A stretch of DNA of 5,961 nucleotides from JANNSW01 sp031431235 (GCA_031431235.1 JANPDA010000041.1:1-5961), one strand, 5' to 3'; positions 1 through 5,882 are shown, counted from the first letter of the stretch. Notes: generated from the letters alone by a model not told the origin. Made by a program: numbers and translations.

Positions 1-1146
1 GAAGGTCTGCCGATCGAGCTGGCGGCGAACGGCACGAGCGGCCTCTTCCACTACCGCCCACCCGGCTCCGGCGAGAGCGCGCCGAGGCTTGCGGCCGGCG
101 TCAGCATCGAGATCCCGGGCAAGTACATCCTCGTCGTTGGCCGCGACATCGAGGATCAGCGCAGCTTTGCCGAGGACGCCCGCCGCACCTTCCTGATCGG
201 CCTTGCGCTGATCGGCCTGTTGGGACTTGGCGGCGGCGTGCTGGCGAGCCGGCGGCTGCTGCGCCGCATCGACGGGATGAGCGCCGCGAGCCGTCTCATC
301 ATGGCCGGCGACCTCACCGGCCGGGTGCCGGTCAGCGGGGTGGGCGACGAGCTCGATCGGCTGGCCTCGAGCCTCAATCTGATGCTTGCTCGCATCGAGG
401 AGCTGATGGCGGGCTTGCGGGAAGTGTCCGACAATATCGCCCACGATCTGAAAACGCCGATCAACCGCCTGCGCAATCGGGCCGAGCAGGCGCTGCGCGA
501 TGGCGGCGGCGTCGTCGAGTATCGCGCCGCGCTCGAAGGCAGCATCGAGGAAGCCGACGACCTGATGCGCACCTTCAATGCGCTGCTCAGCATTGCGCGG
601 CTCGAAGCCGGCGCCGCACGCGACAACCTCGGCCTCCTCGACCTGACCGGGATCGTGCGCGATGCGGCCGAGCTCTACGAGCCGCTCGTGGAGGAAGCCG
701 GATTGCGGCTCGAGACCCGGATCGGGGGCACGATCATGGTGCAGGCCGACCGCCAGCTGATCACCCAGGCGATCGCCAACCTGATCGAGAACGCGATCAA
801 GTATGGCGGTGGGCCCGACATGGGCCGTGCTGCTGGCGTTGGGTCTCCGTCCTCGACCCAAGCTACGGGCGGCAAGGTCACCGTGTCGCTCGGGCGCGAG
901 GGCGACGCGGCAATTCTCACCGTCGCCGATTGCGGCCCCGGCATTCCCCAGCAGGACCGGGAGCGGGCGCTGAAGCGCTTCGTGCGCCTGGAGACGAGCC
1001 GCACCCGCCCCGGCAGCGGCCTCGGCCTAAGTCTCGTCGCCGCCGTCGCGCGCCTGCACGGCGGCAGCGTGAGGCTCGAGGACAATGGGCCGGGTTTGCG
1101 CGTCACCATTGCGCTGCCGCTCGCATCGCCCCAACATGGCGGCTGA
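1..1146 (+). CDS. Sensor histidine kinase of a two-component system, 5'-truncated by the window edge
   Basis: The reading frame is open from base 1 and ends at TGA 1144-1146, giving 381 residues of the C-terminal part of an inner-membrane sensor kinase. A periplasmic stretch (residues 1-62) is followed by one hydrophobic membrane segment (about 64-83) and a HAMP linker (about 84-135). The dimerisation/phosphoacceptor H box has the phosphorylated histidine at H148 in AHDLKTP. The HATPase domain follows, with N box NLIENAIKYG (260-269), G1 box DCGPGIP (310-316) and G2 box GSGLGLSL (338-345). All catalytic boxes are present, so it should autophosphorylate and pass phosphate to a response regulator, probably encoded upstream. 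An internal ATG at 220 is not the real start because coding continues upstream through the membrane segment. Residues about 271-289 are an unusual insertion between N and G1 boxes, listed separately. The signal sensed is unknown. glnE follows after 39 bp on the same strand. Confidence 0.95.
   Translation, partial: EGLPIELAANGTSGLFHYRPPGSGESAPRLAAGVSIEIPGKYILVVGRDIEDQRSFAEDARRTFLIGLALIGLLGLGGGVLASRRLLRRIDGMSAASRLIMAGDLTGRVPVSGVGDELDRLASSLNLMLARIEELMAGLREVSDNIAHDLKTPINRLRNRAEQALRDGGGVVEYRAALEGSIEEADDLMRTFNALLSIARLEAGAARDNLGLLDLTGIVRDAAELYEPLVEEAGLRLETRIGGTIMVQADRQLITQAIANLIENAIKYGGGPDMGRAAGVGSPSSTQATGGKVTVSLGREGDAAILTVADCGPGIPQQDRERALKRFVRLETSRTRPGSGLGLSLVAAVARLHGGSVRLEDNGPGLRVTIALPLASPQHGG
836..866. 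repeat. Palindromic repeat-like element inside the kinase ATP-binding domain
   Basis: TTGGGTC (839-845) and GACCCAA (855-861) form a perfect 7-bp inverted repeat around a 9-base loop, flanked by GGC on the left and GCTACG on the right. On the minus strand it reads CGTAGC-TTGGGTC...GACCCAAC. This resembles, from memory, a dispersed intergenic palindromic family with a CGTAGGTTGGGT...ACCCAAC pattern found in many proteobacteria and cyanobacteria. In the kinase it lies in frame and encodes part of a Gly/Ser/Thr-rich stretch (residues about 279-289), where kinases of this type usually have a short turn of a few residues. Seen: the palindrome and the length excess. Inferred: that it is an inserted repeat rather than a lineage-specific loop. 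Confidence 0.6.
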
Positions 1147-1185
1147 GGGGTGCGAGCCGCACCTGCGTGTGGCCATGGCGGCACA

Positions 1186-4137
1186 ATGACGGAAGCAGTC
1201 GACCAGAATGCAGGGCCTCTGTCCAATCGGATCACCACGGCGCCGTTGCCGCATGACCCGGCCGCCGTCGCGCGCGCCTTCGCCGACCTCGAGGAGCGCA
1301 TCGCCGCCGACGAGCAGCTCCTGCCGCTTGCCGGCCTCGCGCGCCAGCCGCAAGTGCGTGCGTTGCTCGCGGGCGTGTTCGGTTGCTCGCCCTATCTGAC
1401 GAGCCTCGTCCTCAGGCGCCCGCACTGGCTGGCGGCAGCCCTTTCGACGGCACCCGAATTGCGCCTCGCCGACCTCGGCGCCGTGCTCGAGGCCGAGGTC
1501 GCCGCGGCCCAGAGCAAGCCGGACGCGATGCAGGCGCTGCGTCGCTACAAGACCGAGGCCGCGCTCCTGATTGCCCTCGCCGACCTCTCTGCTGTTTGGC
1601 CGATCATGCGCGTGACGGCGGCGATCACCGAGGTTGCGGACCAGGCGCTGACCCGAGCGGTGCGCTTCCTCATGCGGCTGGCCGCGACCGCGGGCGACCT
1701 GGTGCCGGCCGATCCGGCGCGCCCGGAGGCAGGCTCGGGCTACATCGTGCTCGGCATGGGCAAGCATGGCGCGGCCGAGCTCAACTATTCGAGCGACATC
1801 GACCTGATCGTTTTCTTCGAGCGTGGGCGCGCGCGGCTGCGCGACGGCCTCGAGCCGGAAACCTTGTTCGTGCGGCTGACCCGCGACCTGGTGCGGCTGA
1901 TGCAGGAGCGCACACCCGAGGGCTATGTCTTCCGCACCGATCTGCGGCTGCGCCCCGATCCCGGTGCCACCCAGGTCGCGCTTTCGACGGCCGCCGCCAT
2001 CAACTACTACGAGAGCGTCGGGCAGAACTGGGAGCGGGCCGCCCTCATCAAGGCCCGCGCCGTTGCCGGCGACATCGCCGCGGGCGAAGCATTCCTGCGC
2101 GAGCTCGCGCCCTATGTCTGGCGCAAGTATCTGGATTTCGCCGCGATCTCCGACATTCACGCCATGAAGCGCCAGATCCACGCCTTCAAGGGGTTCGGCA
2201 CGATCGGGGTCGCGGGCCACAACATCAAGCTCGGCCGAGGTGGCATCCGCGAGATCGAGTTCTTCGCCCAAACGCAACAGTTGATCGCGGGCGGTAGGCA
2301 ACGGGATCTGCGGACCCGGGCAACGCTCGAGACGCTCGACCGGCTCAGCCGCCGCGATTGGATCACCGCCGGGACCGCCGGCGAGCTCGGCCGTGCCTAT
2401 GAGTTCCTGCGCACCATCGAGCATCGCCTGCAGATGATCGCCGACGAGCAGACGCAGACCCTTCCCACCGATCCCGTCAAGCTCGAGCGCGTGGTGCGCT
2501 TCAGCGGCTTTGCGACGGTCGAGCAATTCAGCACTCGCCTGCGCCGCGAGCTCGAGACCGTGCAGCGCCACTATGGCGCGCTGTTCGAGAACGTGCCCGA
2601 GTTGACGCGGGCGGGCGGCAACCTGATGTTCACGGGCGACGGGGACGATCCCGCGACCGTGGAGACGTTGCGGCGGATGGGCTATCGCGAACCTTCCGCC
2701 GTGATCCAGACCGTCAAGGACTGGCACTTCGGCCGCTACCCGGCCATGCGCAGCGCGCGCGCGCGTGAGCGCTTGACCGAATTCCAGCCGGTGCTGCTCG
2801 AAGCACTCGCTGCCACTGCCGACCCATCCGCCGCGCTCCAGACCTTCGACCGGTTTCTCGCCGAGCTGCCGGCAGGCGTGCAGCTGTTCTCGCTGCTGCG
2901 GACCAATCCGAGCCTGCTCAGGCTCATCGCCGACATCATTGGCACCGCACCACGGCTCGCCCGCATTCTCGGCCGGCGCGCCCGCATCCTCGATGCCGTG
3001 CTCGATCCGGGTTTCTTCGGCACCGAGCCGACAGCCGAGGACCTCACGGCGCGGATCCGATCGGAGCTGCAGTCGGCGGGCGACGTGCAGGAGAAGCTCG
3101 ATCGCTCGCGAGTCGTCGGCAACGAGCAGGCCTTCCTGATCGGTGTGCGCGTGCTCTCGGGTACGATCGCGGCGGAGCGGGCGGGCGGTGCCTATGCGAC
3201 CCTGGCCGGCACGCTGATCGCCGAATTGCAGCACGCGGTCGAAACCGAGCTCGAGCGCCAGCATGGCCGGATCGAGGGCGGCGCCGCCGCGGTGCTCGCC
3301 ATGGGCAAGCTGGGCGGGCGCGAGATGACGGCCAACTCCGATCTCGATCTGATCGTCGTCTACGACTATCCAGCCGCCACCACCCAGTCGTCGGGGGCAA
3401 AGCCACTCGCCAGCCAGCAATACTACGCCCGGCTGACGCAACGCCTGATCTCGGCCATCACCGCGCCGACCGCCGAGGGCAGTCTCTACGCTGTCGACAT
3501 GCGGCTGAGGCCCTCGGGCACCTCGGGCCCGGTCGCGAGCCACCTGGAGAGCTTCATCGCCTACCAGCGCGAGGCCGCCTGGACCTGGGAGCACATGGCG
3601 CTGACGCGGGCGCGCGTGTTGACCGGCCCCGAAGCGCTATGCGCCGTGATCGATCGCACCATCGGCGAGGTGCTGACGACGCCGCGCGAGCCCGTGCCGC
3701 TCGCCGCCGACGTGCGCGAGATGCGCGAGCGGATCGCCGCCCAGAAGGGATCGAGCGATCTCTGGGATCTGAAGCAGGTCCGTGGCGGCCTCGTCGACCT
3801 CGAGTTCATCGCGCAGTTTCTGCAGTTGCGCCACGCCCACGCCCGCCCCGATGTGCTCGATCCTTCCACGCTGGGTGCGCTCACCAAGCTGGCGGCGGCG
3901 GGCCTGATCGAGCCGCGTGCGGCCGAGGTGCTGACCGGGGCAGCGCGGCTGCTCGGCAGCCTCACCCAGATCATCCGGCTCTGCTTCGATGGGCGCTTCC
4001 GGCCCGAAGCCGCGCCCGACGGCCTGAAGTCCCAGCTCGCGCGTGCAGGCGAGGTGCCAGACCTCACGCGCCTCGAGGCCGACCTCGCCGAGCAGCACCA
4101 GGCGGTGCATGCCCTGTTCGAGGAGATCGTGCGGTAG
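1186..4137 (+). CDS. glnE: Bifunctional glutamine synthetase adenylyltransferase / adenylyl-removing enzyme
   Basis: This 983-residue protein matches the usual GlnE length (about 950-1000). It attaches AMP to, and removes it from, a conserved tyrosine of each glutamine synthetase subunit in response to PII and glutamine, in the cytoplasm. Two nucleotidyltransferase modules are visible. The N-terminal adenylyl-removing module has GMGKHG (190-195), SSDIDLI with D204/D206, and DLRLRP from D252. The C-terminal adenylyltransferase module has MGKLGG (706-711), NSDLDLI with D719/D721, and DMRLRP from D771. Each is followed by a helical GlnD/GlnE-type domain with the signature KLGRGGIREIEF (348-359) or KQVRGGLVDLEF (863-874). 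All metal-binding aspartates are present, so both activities should be intact. The ATG at 1186 is chosen over an in-frame GTG at 1150, which has no usable ribosome site; the ATG itself has only a weak one. The gene is probably co-transcribed with the kinase upstream. Codons 842-913 are duplicated at 5568-5786. Confidence 0.97.
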   Translation: MTEAVDQNAGPLSNRITTAPLPHDPAAVARAFADLEERIAADEQLLPLAGLARQPQVRALLAGVFGCSPYLTSLVLRRPHWLAAALSTAPELRLADLGAVLEAEVAAAQSKPDAMQALRRYKTEAALLIALADLSAVWPIMRVTAAITEVADQALTRAVRFLMRLAATAGDLVPADPARPEAGSGYIVLGMGKHGAAELNYSSDIDLIVFFERGRARLRDGLEPETLFVRLTRDLVRLMQERTPEGYVFRTDLRLRPDPGATQVALSTAAAINYYESVGQNWERAALIKARAVAGDIAAGEAFLRELAPYVWRKYLDFAAISDIHAMKRQIHAFKGFGTIGVAGHNIKLGRGGIREIEFFAQTQQLIAGGRQRDLRTRATLETLDRLSRRDWITAGTAGELGRAYEFLRTIEHRLQMIADEQTQTLPTDPVKLERVVRFSGFATVEQFSTRLRRELETVQRHYGALFENVPELTRAGGNLMFTGDGDDPATVETLRRMGYREPSAVIQTVKDWHFGRYPAMRSARARERLTEFQPVLLEALAATADPSAALQTFDRFLAELPAGVQLFSLLRTNPSLLRLIADIIGTAPRLARILGRRARILDAVLDPGFFGTEPTAEDLTARIRSELQSAGDVQEKLDRSRVVGNEQAFLIGVRVLSGTIAAERAGGAYATLAGTLIAELQHAVETELERQHGRIEGGAAAVLAMGKLGGREMTANSDLDLIVVYDYPAATTQSSGAKPLASQQYYARLTQRLISAITAPTAEGSLYAVDMRLRPSGTSGPVASHLESFIAYQREAAWTWEHMALTRARVLTGPEALCAVIDRTIGEVLTTPREPVPLAADVREMRERIAAQKGSSDLWDLKQVRGGLVDLEFIAQFLQLRHAHARPDVLDPSTLGALTKLAAAGLIEPRAAEVLTGAARLLGSLTQIIRLCFDGRFRPEAAPDGLKSQLARAGEVPDLTRLEADLAEQHQAVHALFEEIVR
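3707..3925 (+). repeat. Direct repeat copy A, within glnE
   Basis: These 219 bases, coding for GlnE residues about 842-913 (the KQVRGGLVDLEF helical domain), recur in the same orientation at 5568-5786, offset by 1861 bp. Identity begins at CCGACGTGCG and stops within GCGGCCG; flanking bases diverge immediately on both sides. Only 3 of 219 positions differ. This copy is the functional one, since glnE continues past it to a normal C-terminus. Confidence 0.97.
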
Positions 4138-4191
4138 GCTACATTCGACGCATCCCGACATACTTCGGTAACTACTTAGGGATGTTGCCTA
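4135..4191. repeat. Imperfect inverted repeat overlapping the glnE stop codon
   Basis: TAGGCTACAT (4135-4144, including the last two bases of the glnE stop codon, AG, plus the T before... the TAG itself) pairs with ATGTTGCCTA (4182-4191), 9 of 10 positions matching around a 37-base loop. Inside it CATCCC (4151-4156) can pair with GGGATG (4179-4184) as an alternative, and TAC-TTCG-GTA (4161-4170) is a tiny tetraloop hairpin. There is no T tract, so it is a poor intrinsic terminator. It could instead stabilise the mRNA 3' end or mark the left boundary of the inserted segment. Confidence 0.4.
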
Positions 4192-4384
4192 GTATATCGG
4201 CGTTAACCAATTTGCAAAATGAAAATACCAGCATGGCAATGCCGCTAGAAAAACGATGCGTGAGGAGTAAATATCAAGTGAGCCGAATTTTGGTTCTGTC
4301 CTAATTGGGACAATCAAGGGGCTTGACTTAGGACAGATGGACACGAGCGGCGGTTGGCGTGTAGGGTGACCGCTCGCTCTGAGC
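4138..4384. other. A+T-richer non-coding spacer between convergent glnE and DinD-like gene
   Basis: No convincing gene is seen on either strand in these 247 bases. Base composition changes abruptly right after the glnE stop: runs such as AACCAATTTGCAAAATGAAAA (around 4205-4225) contrast with the GC-rich coding DNA before it. The stretch contains the inverted repeats listed separately at 4135-4191 and 4295-4337. The change suggests that the segment after the stop codon is not native flanking DNA of glnE, but a composition shift in a spacer is weak proof by itself. Confidence 0.55.
4295..4337. terminator. Nested palindrome between convergent genes, possible bidirectional terminator
   Basis: TCTGTCCTAA (4295-4304) and TTAGGACAGA (4328-4337) form a perfect 10-bp inverted repeat. 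Inside it TCAAG (4314-4318) and CTTGA (4322-4326) make a second stem around GGG. The left arm also belongs to a near-perfect 16-base palindrome TGTCCTAATTGGGACA (4297-4312), so the TGTCC motif occurs three times in 40 bases. It lies 48 bases beyond the stop codon of the minus-strand gene. Read on the minus strand, the stem is followed by ACCAAAATT, which is only weakly U-rich, so termination is plausible but not proven. A protein-binding site or the end of a mobile element are alternatives. Confidence 0.45.
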
Positions 4385-5338
4385 CTATTTCTTCTTTGTC
4401 ACCCGCTTGGACTTTGGCGCCGCTGGAGGAGCGAGCGCCCGAGCCTCGCTCGGCACTGGCAAGAAGTTGCTCTTGTTGGCGATTGGACGACCAATTTCTT
4501 CCTCGATTTTTCGCGCTGCGTCACCGGCAACCTTTGCTCCAATCAGTGACGCCGCCTTGGTCTCGTCGAAGGTTTTGGTATTCTTCGCTTTGACAATCTC
4601 TTTCGCTGCACGCTCGCCAAGTGTCGTGACTGCCAACTCGAGATTGTCCATGTGGTCCCGTAATTCAGTTTTCTGCTCGACCTCGTCGAGGCCCTTCAGC
4701 TCGCGGTGCTGAGCGGGGGTCACGCCTAGCATCTCCTTGCTCATGGCGGCCGTGATCGGTGCCGCTTTCACGCCTTCGGCGCCCCGGTTCTTCCACTCGT
4801 CGGTCAGCTCGTTGCGAGCAGAAATGTTCTGCAGCCGGCCGTCGATCCACTCCTCATCACGTCCCTTCTTGCGGTAGTTGTCGATCGCCCTGTCAATGAG
4901 CCTTGATGGCTGAGCGGTGTCCATGATGCGCTCGGCGCCTGCCATGGCGAGGTAGCGTTTGATCGGCTCTGCGCGCTTGGATGGGACCGACTGGATGATG
5001 CGGAACAGGTTCTCAGTAGTCGCGCAGTCAGTCTTCTGCGCGCCACCCTCGGTTGGCAGGGCAAGGGCGTTACAATTTGTAACGGCCTCGTCGGCGCCAT
5101 CGTCTTTGAGCCGCTTCTTTAGCACGCGCCAGTAGGTAGATGGATTGTCGCTCTCGGTCAGCGCGCCGACGACATCGACCACCGAGTGCCACCACTCACC
5201 GTCGTGCCAAATACGACGCAGAGGGTAGCCGTCGATGTCACCAATCTTGACGTGGCCGTCAGTGGCGGATGCCTCGTGGTCGGCGAGCGAGTTGAAGCCA
5301 CGGATGCGATCGGGTGGGGTCGTTTTCCTGGTGACCAT
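4385..5338 (-). CDS. Bro-N / DinD-like protein (phage antirepressor-related)
   Basis: This 317-residue soluble protein has a Bro-N-type N-terminal domain (residues about 38-135), with IWHDGEWWHSVVDVVGAL resembling the start of BRO/antirepressor domains and ENLFRIIQSVPSKRAEPIKR at 109-128. The region from about 145 to 285 (LIDRAIDNYRKKG, EEWIDGRLQNI, ELTDEWKNRG, KGLDEVEQKTELRDHMDNLEL) follows the pattern I recall for DinD-family proteins. Family knowledge: BRO-type domains bind DNA, and E. coli DinD is SOS-induced and inhibits RecA. The role here is not established. The tail from 297 is Ala/Pro/Lys-rich and ends VTKKK, suggesting nucleic-acid contact. The ATG at 5338 is preferred over one at 5356 because AAAGGA lies 9 bases upstream of it. 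The gene is convergent with glnE and visibly less GC-rich, and it lies between two copies of a glnE segment, all consistent with acquisition by transfer. No alphaproteobacterial LexA box (GTTC-N7-GTTC) was found upstream. Confidence 0.85.
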   Translation of the reverse strand: MVTRKTTPPDRIRGFNSLADHEASATDGHVKIGDIDGYPLRRIWHDGEWWHSVVDVVGALTESDNPSTYWRVLKKRLKDDGADEAVTNCNALALPTEGGAQKTDCATTENLFRIIQSVPSKRAEPIKRYLAMAGAERIMDTAQPSRLIDRAIDNYRKKGRDEEWIDGRLQNISARNELTDEWKNRGAEGVKAAPITAAMSKEMLGVTPAQHRELKGLDEVEQKTELRDHMDNLELAVTTLGERAAKEIVKAKNTKTFDETKAASLIGAKVAGDAARKIEEEIGRPIANKSNFLPVPSEARALAPPAAPKSKRVTKKK

Positions 5339-5347
5339 GCGTCTGCG

Positions 5348-5353
5348 TCCTTT
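5348..5353 (-). promoter_or_regulatory. Ribosome binding site that fixes the DinD-like start
   Basis: On the minus strand AAAGGA is followed by 9 bases and then the ATG at 5338. The alternative in-frame ATG at 5356 is preceded by CCTCCGGGTGC, with no purine-rich Shine-Dalgarno sequence, and this ribosome site would lie inside its coding sequence. This supports a 317-residue rather than a 323-residue protein. Confidence 0.6.
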
Positions 5354-5474
5354 CATGCACCCGGAGGCGGCTTGAAAGGTCGCGGGAGTGCGGATGGCGC
5401 CTTGACGAGCGACGCGAACCCTGATTCAGCACGGCTGCCGTCGCACCCCAGCGACCGGCTTATCGGATAGTTCC

Positions 5475-5505
5475 CGACCGCACGCTCTGAACCAGCGTGC
5501 GGTCG
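5475..5505. repeat. Perfect 12-bp inverted repeat upstream of the DinD-like gene
   Basis: CGACCGCACGCT (5475-5486) and AGCGTGCGGTCG (5494-5505) are exact reverse complements separated by 7 bases (CTGAACC). A GC-rich 12-bp stem is very stable in RNA. On the plus strand it is followed by ACCCTTTGATC, too poor in T for a standard terminator. It lies about 137 bases upstream of the DinD-like start, so it may be an operator for a dimeric regulator, a terminator for an upstream minus-strand transcript, or a recombination or replication site. Confidence 0.6.
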
Positions 5506-5522
5506 ACCCTTTGATCACGGTT

Positions 5523-5540
5523 TGCTTGTTCGTTCAAGCA
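5523..5540. repeat. Short inverted repeat TGCTTG-N6-CAAGCA
   Basis: TGCTTG (5523-5528) and CAAGCA (5535-5540) are perfectly complementary around TTCGTT. It sits 18 bases to the right of the larger 12-bp palindrome and 27 bases left of the duplicated glnE segment. The shape fits a half-site pair for a dimeric DNA-binding protein, or a boundary site of the rearranged segment; nothing in the sequence decides between these. Confidence 0.35.
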
Positions 5541-5567
5541 CCGCCACCATCGATCACCCGGAACCGT

Positions 5568-5786
5568 CCGACGTGCGCGAGATGCGCGAGCGGATCGCCG
5601 CCCAGAAGGGATCGAGCGATCTCTGGGATCTGAAGCAGGTCCGTGGCGGCCTCGTCGACCTCGAGTTCATCGCGCAGTTTCTGCAATTGCGCCACGCCCA
5701 CGCCCGCCCCGATGTGCTCGATCCGTCCACGCTGGGTGCGCTCACCAAGCTGGCGGCGGCGGGCCTGATCGAGCCACGTGCGGCCG
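5568..5786 (+). pseudogene. glnE: Truncated glnE fragment (direct repeat copy B)
   Basis: These 219 bases repeat glnE 3707-3925 with three substitutions: G to A at 5686, T to G at 5725 and G to A at 5776. In the glnE frame all are third-position changes (CAG/CAA, CCT/CCG, CCG/CCA) that leave the protein unchanged. The piece encodes only GlnE residues about 842-913: part of the helical domain, without the nucleotidyltransferase core or the last 70 residues, so it cannot be an active enzyme. It does lie in an open frame from a possible TTG at 5522 to TAG 5828-5830 (102 codons, or a shorter product from ATG 5581), with no good ribosome site. Most likely it is a remnant of a duplication or of insertion of DNA from a related strain; a translated small protein is possible but unsupported. 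Confidence 0.9.
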
Positions 5787-5802
5787 CGCGTTCTTTTTTT
5801 TT
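5776..5802 (+). terminator. Intrinsic terminator-like hairpin with T9 tract at the end of the glnE fragment
   Basis: ACGTGC (5776-5781) pairs with GCGCGT (5786-5791), including one G-U pair, around a GGCC loop, and is followed by TTC... then nine T residues at 5794-5802. This is the classic shape of a rho-independent terminator. The left arm comes from the glnE copy and the right arm from the sequence beyond the break, so the hairpin exists only because of the fusion. The substitution at 5776 (A instead of G in glnE) adds the outermost A-T pair. It would end plus-strand transcripts running through the fragment. Confidence 0.6.
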
Positions 5803-5861
5803 CCGAGTCGGCAAGGAGTGCTGCCCATAGCCTGTGGTGCCCACTTGACTCCAAACCGCCA

Positions 5862-5882
5862 CGCTCCGCCGGTGACGGAGCG
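5862..5882. repeat. Small inverted repeat CGCTCCG-N7-CGGAGCG
   Basis: CGCTCCG (5862-5868) and CGGAGCG (5876-5882) are perfect reverse complements with a 7-base loop. On the minus strand the stem is followed by TGGCGGTTTGG, with only a short T run. If a minus-strand gene ends at 5928, this hairpin would lie about 46 bases beyond its stop codon and could be its weak terminator. Confidence 0.35.

Larger units (their letters stand above)
5339..5567. other. Upstream region of the DinD-like gene; no gene seen
   Basis: These 229 bases contain no supported coding region on either strand. An open plus-strand frame that overlaps the DinD-like gene runs to 5470 but lacks a recognisable protein. The region should hold the promoter of the minus-strand gene. 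I see no strong -35/-10 pair; the best minus-strand guess is a TATCCG near 5463-5468 with a TTCAGA 16 bases upstream, inside the large hairpin, which is weak. Two palindromes at 5475-5505 and 5523-5540 are listed separately. Confidence 0.5.

Noticed and set aside
1027..3594. Very long open frame (855 codons) on the minus strand opposite glnE
   Set aside because: It is antisense to an unmistakable glnE and arises because GC-rich codons suppress stop codons on the opposite strand. Its protein is low-complexity Arg/Gly/Ala/Glu-rich with no recognisable domain.
3639..4304. Plus-strand open frame running from within glnE past its stop
   Set aside because: It is an out-of-frame shadow of glnE, Arg/Ala/Pro-rich, and ends in the non-coding spacer with no ribosome site.
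5186..5470. Plus-strand open frame opposite the start of the DinD-like gene
   Set aside because: Most of it is antisense to a convincing minus-strand gene and the remainder has no recognisable features or good start.
5339..5540. LexA/SOS box upstream of the DinD-like gene
   Set aside because: I looked for GTTC-N7-GTTC and GAAC-N7-GAAC. Isolated GTTC and GAAC occur, but never with the right partner and spacing.
3707..5786. Template/variable repeat pair of a diversity-generating retroelement
   Set aside because: There is no reverse transcriptase in the window, one of the three differences does not involve adenine, and all three are silent, the opposite of targeted diversification.
3707..5786. 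Insertion-sequence composite or CRISPR-like direct repeat
   Set aside because: There is no transposase, no integrase and no regularly spaced short repeats. The two repeats are a coding segment of glnE.
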